Assembly (NCBI GenBank): GCA_902566775.1
Contig: CACFKF010000004.1
Coordinates: 20,207 to 84,206 of the forward strand
DNA length: 64,000 nucleotides
Reading direction: 5' to 3'
From: an uncultured Pelagibacteraceae bacterium
GTDB lineage: Bacteria > Pseudomonadota > Alphaproteobacteria > Pelagibacterales > Pelagibacteraceae
The notes under the pieces were generated by a model. That model worked only from the letters and a program-made list of their open reading frames with translations, was not told the origin of the DNA and did no database searches. Positions 39,678-47,780 of the stretch are shown here, piece after piece. Made by a program: the position numbers and the translations under genes. The stretch's first letter is position 1, and each line of letters begins with the position of its first letter.

Positions 39678-39680
39678 TAA

Positions 39681-39710
39681 TTAAATAAGAATTATAAATA
39701 TTTTTTTCAT
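39681..39710 (-). pseudogene. Nine-codon signal-peptide-like stub upstream of the BtuF-like gene
   Basis: Reading ATG to TAA gives MKKIFIILI. The first 28 bases agree at 27 positions with the start of the secreted hydrolase gene at 41489, where the frame continues into a complete signal peptide. Here the frame closes after nine codons, 3 bases before the BtuF-like ATG. It may be a decayed signal start or a short leader; low complexity of the DNA limits certainty. Confidence 0.4.
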
Positions 39711-39714
39711 TTTT

Positions 39715-39780
39715 TCAAACTAGCATCAAGATAAGTATGAATATAATCAAACCAATTATAGGAACAAAGAAATGTTGCAT
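39715..39780 (-). CDS. Possible 21-residue single-pass microprotein
   Basis: The ATG at 39778-39780 opens a 21-codon frame made almost entirely of hydrophobic residues (PIIGLIIFILILMLV) ending in TGA at 39715-39717. It lies 4 bases after the MKKFLGIVV stub. Such a string could be a membrane microprotein or a fortuitous AT-rich frame. There is no recognisable homology. Confidence 0.3.
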   Translation of the reverse strand: MQHFFVPIIGLIIFILILMLV

Positions 39781-39784
39781 ATTC

Positions 39785-39817
39785 TTATTCTACCACGATC
39801 CCTAAAAATTTTTTCAT
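39785..39817 (-). pseudogene. Truncated signal-peptide module (MKKFLGIVV then stop)
   Basis: The ATG at 39815-39817 overlaps the stop of the nuclease gene as ATGA, followed by codons for MKKFLGIVVE and a TAA. The DNA GGGATCGTGGT is shared with the signal-peptide starts of genes at 61308 and 61894, then similarity stops abruptly. It looks like a copied signal start that lost its downstream gene. Confidence 0.5.
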
Positions 39818-40269
39818 GATGTCTTTCTAAAATCCCATGGATATTGGAACTTCATAGCCCATATTCCAAGTTTATTAGCCTTTGCAAAATCTTCATCTTC
39901 AATAAATTTTGTTGAATATTTTCTATATGCAAAAGCATAACCACTTCGTACTAAAAATTTTGATAGGCTTTCGCCATTCACGAAACATTCTGCCAAGGTT
40001 CTTTTATAAACATCTTTGCCTTCGCTGATACATTCAGGTGTGATGTTTCCAATCTTTTTCACTAATAGCTTTTTTGCTAACATGCCACATGCTACTACTT
40101 GATCATTTTGCAGGCAAGTTTGTGTTAGTTCAGGCGTATCAATACCTGAAAAACGTATTTTCTCACCGTTTAAAACAATTGTATCACCATCAACAACTTT
40201 AAGATTATTTGCTAAAGAAGCATTGCACCACAACAAAAAGGGAAATAAGATTCCTAAAAATTTTTTCAT
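39814..40269 (-). CDS. Secreted thermonuclease-like (SNase) protein
   Basis: The 151-residue protein has an N-terminal signal peptide (MKKFLGILFPFLLWCNASLA, cleavage likely near residue 20) and a staphylococcal-nuclease core: VVDGDTIVLNGEKIRFSGID, TPEL and the catalytic-region YKRTLAECFVNG, then YAFAYRKYS. It should degrade DNA or RNA in the periplasm or outside, useful for phosphate or nucleoside scavenging. Its start overlaps the upstream 34-residue frame as ATGA. Confidence 0.9.
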   Translation of the reverse strand: MKKFLGILFPFLLWCNASLANNLKVVDGDTIVLNGEKIRFSGIDTPELTQTCLQNDQVVACGMLAKKLLVKKIGNITPECISEGKDVYKRTLAECFVNGESLSKFLVRSGYAFAYRKYSTKFIEDEDFAKANKLGIWAMKFQYPWDFRKTS

Positions 40270-40370
40270 TTATTTTTTCTTTTACGTATTCTTTTATCAA
40301 TTTCTCTAGCTATAATTAATAATGCAAATACTTGAAGTATTGTCCAAACTAAATCCCAGTTAAAACTCAT
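40266..40370 (-). CDS. 34-residue single-pass membrane protein
   Basis: ATG at 40368-40370 opens a frame translating to MSFNWDLVWTILQVFALLII followed by a basic tail AREIDKRIRKRKNK. Its TGA overlaps the nuclease ATG as ATGA, so the two are translationally coupled. Hydrophobic segment, positive-inside tail and coupling support a real small gene. No family is recognised. Confidence 0.55.
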   Translation of the reverse strand: MSFNWDLVWTILQVFALLIIAREIDKRIRKRKNK

Positions 40371-40394
40371 AAAATATTCTTTAGGTGATCTTTT

Positions 40395-41489
40395 TTAATT
40401 AAGCAGATTTTCTTCCCAAAACTTTAAATTTTTTTTGAAAAACAATTTTCCTTTATCACCACCACCTTTGGCGCCTGTGAACATACATCCGCTTAAATTA
40501 TAAGGGTCAAAACTGAATTTCAGAGTTCGTAGTGGATCTTCTTTTGACATTTTATAAAAATCTTCTTCAGTTTCCCAACGGTCTACATACTCCAATAAAA
40601 AATCCATATAAGACTTGCTCATCTTTCCATCATCTTCAGTGTACCACTTAGGACATTTCCAAAAAATTTGTGCGTACTCCATATCTTCAACTTCATAATT
40701 TCCAATGAAATCATGGTGCCATCCTTCTTTAACATCAACTATTATATCTCCACCATTAGCTTTAATTTTATTACCAAGTTCAACACAAGGTTCTGCTCGG
40801 GTGTAGTTGTCGGAACCACCTAGAATCATCCATGTTTTTGTTTCTTTTATTGGTTGAGGATTTCTAAACATTCCAACGTCCTCACAATCAGGATATAATG
40901 GTTGTGCTGCAGCAAAATATAAATCTTTACTTATAAGTGCATCTCTCATTCTTTTTTCTGATGCTAAAATTGAAACCATTCCACCTCTCGAGCCTCCTTG
41001 AATACCAACTTTTTTTATATTGATCTTTGGATTTTTTGACAAATATTCAAGAGCAATAAATGGATCAAGAAATTGTGACCAAATATTTACTGTAAACTGA
41101 TTTCCGGCTGAACTACCTATTTGATCTCTTGCAGTAAAGTGGTCAATAAACATTGTTGCAATTCCTTTTTTTTGCAATCTCTTGGCCTGGTTTTTATGAA
41201 AAACCATCCATTTAGATACAAACTCTTCAGGTCCCCAACTACTATGACTTACCATTACAAGTGGAAATGGACCCTCTCCTTTAGGATATATAATTAATGC
41301 TTCAAACTCGCTTGGCGACTCTTTGTGCCAGCCTTCTTGTATAGCGTAAAAATCAAAAGCTCTATACGATTGAATTTTTACCAACTCACTATTTTTAAAT
41401 TTTTTTTGTAATTTTACCATAAATTTATTAAATGCAAATGCAGGACTTGCAATTAATAAACAAATTAGAATTATAAATATTTTTTTCAT
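40395..41489 (-). CDS. Secreted dienelactone-hydrolase-like alpha/beta hydrolase
   Basis: The 364-residue protein has a signal peptide (MKKIFIILICLLIASPAFA) and an alpha/beta-hydrolase domain: VMVSHSSWG (oxyanion region), GIQGGSRGGMVS (nucleophile elbow), ILGGSDNYT (acid) and EGWHHDFIG (catalytic His). The natural ester or lactone substrate is unknown. It is a paralogue of the larger protein at 53018-54454, sharing the same four motifs. It follows the carbonic-anhydrase-like gene by 6 bases. Confidence 0.85.
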   Translation of the reverse strand: MKKIFIILICLLIASPAFAFNKFMVKLQKKFKNSELVKIQSYRAFDFYAIQEGWHKESPSEFEALIIYPKGEGPFPLVMVSHSSWGPEEFVSKWMVFHKNQAKRLQKKGIATMFIDHFTARDQIGSSAGNQFTVNIWSQFLDPFIALEYLSKNPKINIKKVGIQGGSRGGMVSILASEKRMRDALISKDLYFAAAQPLYPDCEDVGMFRNPQPIKETKTWMILGGSDNYTRAEPCVELGNKIKANGGDIIVDVKEGWHHDFIGNYEVEDMEYAQIFWKCPKWYTEDDGKMSKSYMDFLLEYVDRWETEEDFYKMSKEDPLRTLKFSFDPYNLSGCMFTGAKGGGDKGKLFFKKNLKFWEENLLN

Positions 41490-41495
41490 TTAGTA

Positions 41496-42008
41496 TCAGG
41501 ATATAGATTTCGAATATTTTTTCCAGTTCTCTTGATACCGTATTGAGTTTTTTAAAATTGCTTTAACCTCATCATCTGTAACTTTTCTAATAACTCTTCC
41601 TGGCGAGCCTACTACAAGGGAGTTATCTGGAATTTCTTTATTTTCGGTTATTAAAGATTTTGCACCTATAACACAATTGTTTCCAATTTTAGCATTATTT
41701 AAAATTACAGCTCCTATTCCAATTAAACTATTGTCCCCAATTGTACATCCATGAAGCATAACCATATGGCCAACAGTTACGTTTTTTCCAATCTTTAAAG
41801 GATATCCTGGATCAGTATGCAAAACACTTCCATCTTGAATATTTGAACCCTCACCCACATGAATATTTTCAATATCTCCTCTTAAAGTTGCATTAAACCA
41901 AATGCTTGTATTTTTTTCTAATGTAACATCTCCTATAATAGTAGCGTTTGGCGCCACCCAATTTTCGCCTAAATTTTTTGGTTTTTTATTTTCTATATTG
42001 TAGAACAT
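41496..42008 (-). CDS. Gamma-class carbonic anhydrase family protein
   Basis: The 170-residue left-handed beta-helix protein has the gamma-CA pattern WFNATLRGDIENIHVGEGSN, IQDGSVLHTDPGYP and GHMVMLHGCTIGDNSLIG, including the three zinc-ligand histidine positions (His in VLHTD, VGHMV and LHGCT). It may hydrate CO2 or be a related acyltransferase-fold protein. It is divergent from the thioredoxin-like gene with 20 bases between starts. Confidence 0.88.
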   Translation of the reverse strand: MFYNIENKKPKNLGENWVAPNATIIGDVTLEKNTSIWFNATLRGDIENIHVGEGSNIQDGSVLHTDPGYPLKIGKNVTVGHMVMLHGCTIGDNSLIGIGAVILNNAKIGNNCVIGAKSLITENKEIPDNSLVVGSPGRVIRKVTDDEVKAILKNSIRYQENWKKYSKSIS

Positions 42009-42028
42009 ATATTATATATTATTTTATC

Positions 42029-42598
42029 ATGACGCTTACAAAAACCTCAATATGTGAATTTGGCAAAAAAGCCGATTTTTTTGAGCTTAAATCTACGGAA
42101 AACAAGTTAATAAATTTGAATAATATTAAAGGTGAAAATGGTCTTCTGGTTATGTTTATTTGTAACCATTGCCCTTATGTTGTTACAACAATAAAAGATA
42201 TAGTTGAGACTTCAAAAGAACTAAAAAAATATAAAGTTAATTCAATTGCGATCATGTCTAATGATCCTACAGATTATCCAGAAGACTCTTTCGATAATAT
42301 GATTAAATTCGCTGAAAAATATAATTTTGATTTTCCTTACGTTTTAGATGAAGATCAAACTATTGGTAAAAAATACGATGCTGTTTGCACTCCTGATTTT
42401 TTTGGATTTAATTCAAATTTAGAACTTCAGTATAGAGGAAGAATTTATGAGTTAAATAACAATGTAAGACCTAGGGTTAGAGCAGAAAATAGCAAAAATG
42501 AACTTTTGGATTCTATGATTGAAATATCTAAAACTGGCAAAGGTCCCGAAACACAAAATCCAAGCATGGGTTGCAGTATAAAGTGGTTTAAAGATTAA
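42029..42598 (+). CDS. Thioredoxin-family (AhpC/TSA-like) protein
   Basis: The 189-residue protein has LVMFICNHCPYVVTTI, a CxxC active site with HCP in the second half, typical of a cytosolic thioredoxin-like family near peroxiredoxins, and PTDYPEDSFDNM. I placed the start at ATG 42029, since further-upstream codons would run through the neighbour's start and encode an atypical hydrophobic tail. Its TAA overlaps the next gene by one base. Confidence 0.85.
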   Translation: MTLTKTSICEFGKKADFFELKSTENKLINLNNIKGENGLLVMFICNHCPYVVTTIKDIVETSKELKKYKVNSIAIMSNDPTDYPEDSFDNMIKFAEKYNFDFPYVLDEDQTIGKKYDAVCTPDFFGFNSNLELQYRGRIYELNNNVRPRVRAENSKNELLDSMIEISKTGKGPETQNPSMGCSIKWFKD

Positions 42599-43680
42599 TG
42601 TATTTGGTTGTTACAAGATCTTTTCCTCCAGAATTAGGAGGGATGCAAAATTTAATGTGGGGCTTAACAAATTCTATTTCAAAATACAATTTAACAAAAG
42701 TATTTGCTGATTATCAAGAAAATCATAAAGAAGTTGATGATAGTGTTTCATTTTCTATAGAAAGAGTTGGAGGGGCAAAATTAATAAGAAAATATAGAAA
42801 AGCTTATTTAGTAAATGAATTTATTAATAAAAATAAAAAGGTTGAATGTATCATTGCTGATCATTGGAAAAGTATAGAGTTAATAAAATCAAATAAAAAA
42901 AAAATTTGTTTAATCCATTCAAAAGAAATCAATCATAATAAAGGCAGCAGTTCAAATAAAAGAGTTTTAAATGTATTAAATAATGTTGACCATATAGTTG
43001 CAAACTCTGAGTTTACAAAAAATCTTGCAATAGAAAATGGAGTAAATTCTGATAAAATCATCGTAATCAATCCAGGTGTTTATCCAGTTAAATCAATTGA
43101 TAATAAAATATTAGAAGAGGCAGAAAATTTGCTTAAAAATAAAAATCCAAGGCTTATTACTGTTTCTAGATTCGATAAACGTAAAAATCATGAAAAAGTA
43201 ATTATGGCTTTAAGAAACTTGAAAGAAATTTATCCAAATATAATTTATACTTGTATTGGTTTAGGTGAAGAAAAAGAAAACATTAAAAAATTAGTTAAAG
43301 AATTAGGTTTAGATAAACAGGTACTATTTTTTAAGAATATTTCTCAAGTCTTAAAAAATGCATTAATTTCTAAGTCAAATCTATTTGTTATGCCTTCAAT
43401 TATTTATAAAAGATCAGTTGAAGGATTTGGTATTGCTTATGTAGAAGCGGCCCAATACGGAGTTCCATCCATTGGAGGCAAGGATGGTGGAGCTTCAGAT
43501 GCAATTAAAGATAAAGAAACTGGAATTATTTGCGATGGTAATAATCTAGATGAAATTTATTCTAGTATAGATTTAGTTTTAAAAAATAATTCTTACAAAG
43601 AGTTAGGAAAAAAAGCAAAAGAATATGTAACTAAATTTGAATGGAATAATATAGTTAATGAATATTTAAAAATACTATAG
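42598..43680 (+). CDS. Glycosyltransferase family 4
   Basis: The 360-residue GT-B enzyme has VTRSFPPELGGMQNLMWGL at the N-terminus (acceptor side) and, in the C-terminal half, ITVSRFDKRKNHEKVI, YTCIGLGEEK and EGFGIAYVEAAQYGVPSIGG, the GT4 donor-binding E-x7-E motif. It probably adds hexose to lipid-linked or LPS glycans. It is coupled to the thioredoxin-like gene by TAATG. Confidence 0.93.
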   Translation: MYLVVTRSFPPELGGMQNLMWGLTNSISKYNLTKVFADYQENHKEVDDSVSFSIERVGGAKLIRKYRKAYLVNEFINKNKKVECIIADHWKSIELIKSNKKKICLIHSKEINHNKGSSSNKRVLNVLNNVDHIVANSEFTKNLAIENGVNSDKIIVINPGVYPVKSIDNKILEEAENLLKNKNPRLITVSRFDKRKNHEKVIMALRNLKEIYPNIIYTCIGLGEEKENIKKLVKELGLDKQVLFFKNISQVLKNALISKSNLFVMPSIIYKRSVEGFGIAYVEAAQYGVPSIGGKDGGASDAIKDKETGIICDGNNLDEIYSSIDLVLKNNSYKELGKKAKEYVTKFEWNNIVNEYLKIL

Positions 43681-43692
43681 TATAATTATCTT

Positions 43693-44109
43693 ATGATTGA
43701 AAAATTTAATGGAATTATTTATCTAGTTATTTTTATAATTCATTTTGCTGCATACGCTTTTTATGCATTTAGATGTGTGTTCACAACTAAAGCATTTGTA
43801 GACCAGTATGGTATGGGAGATGGTTCAGCAATAATGACAAGATTTTTTGGTTCTATTTTTATTGGTTCTGTTTTAATGGCGATCTATGTAGGATTTATAA
43901 GAGCTGGCGGATTAGAAAATACTTGGGCATTTTTTAATTTAATTTTTTTACAAAATGCTGCTGCTTTTGTTGTTGGTTTTTGGGCACATCAAAAAGGAAA
44001 CCTTGGTACCAATGAAAAAACTTCTATTGAAGGAATAATTGCCCCAGGCACATTGACAATTTTAAGTGCAGTACTTTGTTACGGTTTAGCAGACAAAATT
44101 TATTCTTAA
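43693..44109 (+). CDS. Four-segment membrane protein, unknown function
   Basis: The 138-residue protein contains about four hydrophobic segments (near 8-28, 48-68, 77-97 and 117-135). An Asp/Gly-rich loop DQYGMGDGSA lies between the first two. I do not recognise a family with certainty. It is 12 bases after the GT4 gene and overlaps the convergent GT9 gene by 4 bases. Confidence 0.75.
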   Translation: MIEKFNGIIYLVIFIIHFAAYAFYAFRCVFTTKAFVDQYGMGDGSAIMTRFFGSIFIGSVLMAIYVGFIRAGGLENTWAFFNLIFLQNAAAFVVGFWAHQKGNLGTNEKTSIEGIIAPGTLTILSAVLCYGLADKIYS

Positions 44110-45047
44110 TTAATTTTTTCTTCAATCTTTTCAAAAACCTTATTCGCACTTAATTTATTTAAATCAGAAACTTGTATTGCTTTAAAGTTTTCTCTTTCAA
44201 TGCTAACTTTATGAGCTGTTGTGTGAGAACCAAATAAGGTTAAACCTTTAACATTTAAATGTGCTGCCATATGTGCGGGTCCGGTATCATTTGCAATTAC
44301 AAAAGAGCTTTCTTTAATCAACGAAGATAATTGTGATATATTAATAGCTTTATCATTATCCAAAACACAAATTGCATTTATTTTTTTTGCATCATTTATT
44401 TCTGAAAAATCTGGTGCGACTAATATTTTATATTGATCTTGGTATTTTTTTATAATTAAATCTATAAGTTCATTGTAATAAGGCCATTTCTTCTCAGACA
44501 AATGTGTTGAACAAAAAGGAAATAAAACTATATATTTTTTTAAATTATACTTTTCCTTAATATTATTAATATCAGAACATGCCCAAGTGAAATCAGGAAA
44601 CATGGTATTTTTTGTACTAAGTCCAGATACTTTTAATTGGTGATCAAAACGATTAAGTACTGGCTTTTTATCAAATTCTTCTTTTGTTTTATCGTTTGGC
44701 AAGGTTGTTTCAGAACTTGACCATTTATTTAAACCAGAATTTGGATAAAGAACTCTTTGATAAAATTTTGTGCGAGAAGAATTTTGGAGATCATAAACTC
44801 TTTGAATATCTAATTTTTTAATATTTCTCATTAAAGAATATAAATAAATTAAGTTAAATCTAGACAACCTCTTGTCTAAGATTACATCTTGAATAAAAGG
44901 GTTTTTTTTAAAAAGATCTATGTATGGTTCTGTGGTTAACAAGTACAATTTATCATTTTTATGGTTGTCAGAAATATCTTGAATAGCACCACTTGCTTGG
45001 GCTATATCTCCTAAAGAGCCATGTTTAATTATTAATATATTAGACAT
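44106..45047 (-). CDS. Glycosyltransferase family 9 (heptosyltransferase-like)
   Basis: The 313-residue GT9 protein starts with ILIIKHGSLGDIAQASGAI, the family's GxxGD motif, and has LFPFCSTHLSEKKWPY and VIANDTGPAHMAAHLNVKGL followed by LFGSHT, the donor site. It is closer to canonical heptosyltransferases than the gene at 2283. It probably acts in LPS core assembly. It diverges from the DUF6165 gene across 32 bases. Confidence 0.92.
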   Translation of the reverse strand: MSNILIIKHGSLGDIAQASGAIQDISDNHKNDKLYLLTTEPYIDLFKKNPFIQDVILDKRLSRFNLIYLYSLMRNIKKLDIQRVYDLQNSSRTKFYQRVLYPNSGLNKWSSSETTLPNDKTKEEFDKKPVLNRFDHQLKVSGLSTKNTMFPDFTWACSDINNIKEKYNLKKYIVLFPFCSTHLSEKKWPYYNELIDLIIKKYQDQYKILVAPDFSEINDAKKINAICVLDNDKAINISQLSSLIKESSFVIANDTGPAHMAAHLNVKGLTLFGSHTTAHKVSIERENFKAIQVSDLNKLSANKVFEKIEEKIN

Positions 45048-45079
45048 ATTTTTAACAACTTATCACACTATAAGTTTTT

Positions 45080-45469
45080 ATGAATAAAATTTTAGTCGAA
45101 GTATCTGTGGGAGAACTTTTAGATAAAATTTCCATCTTAGAGATCAAAAAAGAAAAAATTAAAGATCCTGAAAAACTTAAATTTATCAATGAAGAATATG
45201 GCATTCTAAAGGATCAATTAAATAAAAATGTTAAATCTGATGAAAAGTTAGACAAACTTTTTCAATCTTTAAAGAAAATAAATGCCAAACTATGGATTAT
45301 TGAAGATGACAAAAGATTATGCGAAAAGAATTCAGATTATGGTGAAAAATTTATTAAACTTTCAAGAGATGTACATTTTTTAAATGATGACAGAGCAAAA
45401 ATTAAATTAAATATCAATAATCACACTGGTTCCAAAATAAAAGAAATAAAAGAATATACTAGCTATTAA
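45080..45469 (+). CDS. DUF6165-like protein
   Basis: The 129-residue, mostly helical protein opens ILVEVSVGELLDKISILEIK, which I associate with the DUF6165 family found beside LPS glycosyltransferase genes. There is a coiled-coil-like middle and no membrane segment. Function is unknown; context with the GT9 suggests surface-glycan assembly or regulation. Confidence 0.7.
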   Translation: MNKILVEVSVGELLDKISILEIKKEKIKDPEKLKFINEEYGILKDQLNKNVKSDEKLDKLFQSLKKINAKLWIIEDDKRLCEKNSDYGEKFIKLSRDVHFLNDDRAKIKLNINNHTGSKIKEIKEYTSY

Positions 45470-45482
45470 CTTACACTTAGAA

Positions 45483-46151
45483 TTATTCGTAACTATATTT
45501 CTTCTCTAAATATTTTATAAAATTGTGGATTATAAAAGTCATTATTAAATAAATACTTCCAGCAACAATAAAAACTTCCACAGGTCTAAAAGTAGTAGAA
45601 ATAATATGTTTGGCCACTCCAGTAAGATCAAGCAAAGTAACAGTGCTGGCTAAAGAGGTTCCTTTTAACATTAATATCATTTCATTTCCATAAGCTGGCA
45701 ATGATTGTCTTATAGCAATTGGTAGCTTAATTTTAAAAAAAATATGTAGTTTATTGAATCCTAGACCTTTAGCAGCTTCTAAAACTCCTTTATTAATCGT
45801 TTCGAAAGCTGATCTAAAAATTTCTGAAGAATAAGCTCCGGTATTTAAAGTAAAAGCAAGAATTGCGCAAGAATAAGGTTCTTTTAATAAAATCCAAAGA
45901 AAAGATTCTCTTATCCACTCTACTTGGCCAAGGCCAAAATAAATTATAAAAATTTGAACTAATAAAGGAGTGCCTCTGAAAATGTATGAATAATAATACG
46001 ATATAAAATAAAAGACTCTGTTTTTACTTGTCCTCAATAATGCAAAAAAAACACCAACAAAAATACCAAATAATAATGATAACAAAGTTAATTCAATTGT
46101 TACTTTTGTTGCATTTAACAGTCTTGGCAAGCTTTCTATCATTAAATCCAT
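45483..46151 (-). CDS. Amino-acid ABC transporter permease, HisM-like
   Basis: The 222-residue membrane protein has the polar-amino-acid permease pattern: LNATKVTIELTLLSLLFG, IFRGTPLLVQIFIIYFGLG and the EAA loop EAAKGLGFNKLHIFFKIKLP. It pairs with the other permease, which ends one base upstream, and with the binding protein at 46892. No nucleotide-binding gene follows; the downstream gene is divergent in direction and unrelated. Confidence 0.93.
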   Translation of the reverse strand: MDLMIESLPRLLNATKVTIELTLLSLLFGIFVGVFFALLRTSKNRVFYFISYYYSYIFRGTPLLVQIFIIYFGLGQVEWIRESFLWILLKEPYSCAILAFTLNTGAYSSEIFRSAFETINKGVLEAAKGLGFNKLHIFFKIKLPIAIRQSLPAYGNEMILMLKGTSLASTVTLLDLTGVAKHIISTTFRPVEVFIVAGSIYLIMTFIIHNFIKYLEKKYSYE

Positions 46152-46844
46152 TTAATATCCTTTGCTATAATGGTTTTCTAATTTGTTAAATAATTTCAAG
46201 CTCAAAAAAGTCAAAAACAGATACAAAACGGCTGCAAAAGAATAGAAGAATAAAGGATCTCTTGTTGATCCCGCAGCCACATATGACATTCTCATAATTT
46301 CTACTAATCCAGTAACTGATATTAAAGATGTATCTTTTAGGGTAATTTGCCAAACATTACTTATATTAGGTAAAGCCAATCTCAACATTTGTGGGATAAT
46401 TATTTTGTAATAATATATTTTTTTTTTAAAACCTAAAACTTGAGAAGCTTCAAATTGACCTTTGTTAATAGATTGAATTGCTCCTCTAAAAACTTCAGTT
46501 GAATATGCACCAGATATAATTCCTATAGATAACGCTCCAGTTAAAAATGCATTAACTTCGATATATCCATCATATCCAAAGATTCTAGCTACATACATAA
46601 CTGCGCCGCTACTACCAAAAAAAAATAAATATATTACTAAAAGTTCAGGAACACCTCTAAAGACAGTTGTGTAAAAACTTCCAATTAAATTTAATGTTTT
46701 AGATTTTGATAATTTAAAAGATGCAAAAATTGCTGCTAAAAAAAAGCCAATAAAAATAGCTGCTGCTGCAACTGCAATAGTCATTAGAGTTGCAAAAAAA
46801 AGCTCGTCTCCCCAGCCAGTATCTCCGTAAGCTAAAAGTCCCAT
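46152..46844 (-). CDS. Amino-acid ABC transporter permease, HisQ-like
   Basis: The 230-residue permease has FYTTVFRGVPELLVIYLFFF and the EAA loop EASQVLGFKKKIYYYKIIIP. Together with HisM it forms the transmembrane pore. Its ATG follows a perfect 14-bp hairpin by only 3 bases, and I see no free Shine-Dalgarno sequence, so its translation may be lower than that of the binding protein encoded just upstream. Confidence 0.93.
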   Translation of the reverse strand: MGLLAYGDTGWGDELFFATLMTIAVAAAAIFIGFFLAAIFASFKLSKSKTLNLIGSFYTTVFRGVPELLVIYLFFFGSSGAVMYVARIFGYDGYIEVNAFLTGALSIGIISGAYSTEVFRGAIQSINKGQFEASQVLGFKKKIYYYKIIIPQMLRLALPNISNVWQITLKDTSLISVTGLVEIMRMSYVAAGSTRDPLFFYSFAAVLYLFLTFLSLKLFNKLENHYSKGY

Positions 46845-46847
46845 ATA

Positions 46848-46882
46848 TTTTAAGGCGATAGAATTAAACTATCGCCTTAAAA
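46848..46882. terminator. Perfect 14-bp stem-loop between binding protein and permease genes
   Basis: TTTTAAGGCGATAG (46848-46861) is the exact reverse complement of CTATCGCCTTAAAA (46869-46882), with a 7-base loop. Minus-strand transcripts from the receptor gene reach it before the permease ATG at 46844. With a U-run on its 3' side it could be a partial terminator, an mRNA 3'-end stabiliser or an RBS occluder, each giving excess receptor over permease. Confidence 0.85.
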
Positions 46883-46891
46883 ATTAAATTA

Positions 46892-47719
46892 TTACATAGA
46901 AGCGTCAAAGCCAAACCACTTGATAGCTAGTTCGCTAATTTTTCCTTGCTTTCTAGCAGTGTCTATAGCTTTGTTAAAACTTTTTAAAAGATCGGTATCA
47001 TCTTTTCTAATACCTACTCCAACCCCATTTCCAAACGCTCCTCCAGAAAAAGTTGGTCCAACAAGAACTACATCTTTGCCAGATTTTTCAGCATAATCAG
47101 TAAAAGCAACTGCTGCTGCTAAAGCGGCATCACATCTACCTGCTGTTAAATCTAAGTTAACTTCGTCCTGAGTTTTATAAGTTCTAATACTTACACTTCC
47201 TACATCACCAGACTCTAAAAAGTTTTGATGAATAGTTGCTGTTTGAACACAGACAGTTTTTCCAGCTAGAGCACCTGTTAAAGTTTTTAATGCACTCTTA
47301 ACATCTGATCCGCCTAAAGATAAATTTATACCTGATGGCGTATCCATGCCTTCTAAACTAGATCCTTTCATAACTGCCAATTGTGCTACTTCGTCTGCAT
47401 AACCTTGAGAAAAATTAATTGTTTTCATTCTCTCATCAGTAATAGACATTCCAGCCATGATAGCATCATACTTTCTCATTATTAGTCCTGGAATCATACC
47501 ATCCCAGTCTTGTTCAACTATTGTGCATTCTTTACCCATGTAAATGCAAAGCCAATTCGCAAGCTCAACTTCAAAGCCAATTAATTTTCCAGACTCATCT
47601 TTTGCATTCCACGGAGGGTACGCACCTTCTGTTCCTATTCTTATTGAATCAGCAGATACACTTACTGTCAAAAATAGAGAAGCAAAAATAGTTAATATTG
47701 TTTTTTTAAATATATTCAT
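46892..47719 (-). CDS. Periplasmic polar-amino-acid binding protein
   Basis: The mature protein follows a signal peptide (MNIFKKTILTIFASLFLTVS, cleavage near VSA|DS) and has IRIGTEGAYPPWNAKDESGK, GFEVELANWLC, CTIVEQDWDGMIPGL and RKYDAIMAGMSITDER, matching lysine/arginine/ornithine or histidine-binding proteins. I use the ATG at 47719 (275 residues) because GGAGG lies just upstream at 47724-47728; an ATG 12 bases earlier would contain this site. It is the first gene of the uptake operon. Confidence 0.93.
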   Translation of the reverse strand: MNIFKKTILTIFASLFLTVSVSADSIRIGTEGAYPPWNAKDESGKLIGFEVELANWLCIYMGKECTIVEQDWDGMIPGLIMRKYDAIMAGMSITDERMKTINFSQGYADEVAQLAVMKGSSLEGMDTPSGINLSLGGSDVKSALKTLTGALAGKTVCVQTATIHQNFLESGDVGSVSIRTYKTQDEVNLDLTAGRCDAALAAAVAFTDYAEKSGKDVVLVGPTFSGGAFGNGVGVGIRKDDTDLLKSFNKAIDTARKQGKISELAIKWFGFDASM

Positions 47720-47780
47720 TATTACCTCCAAAAAATATGAGACAAGTATTTCACAATTTTATGAAATTAAAAAGATATTT

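Noticed and set aside
46848..46882. A simple operon-ending terminator
   Set aside because: The permease genes that follow belong to the same uptake system and have no other evident promoter, so partial readthrough or mRNA protection is more likely.
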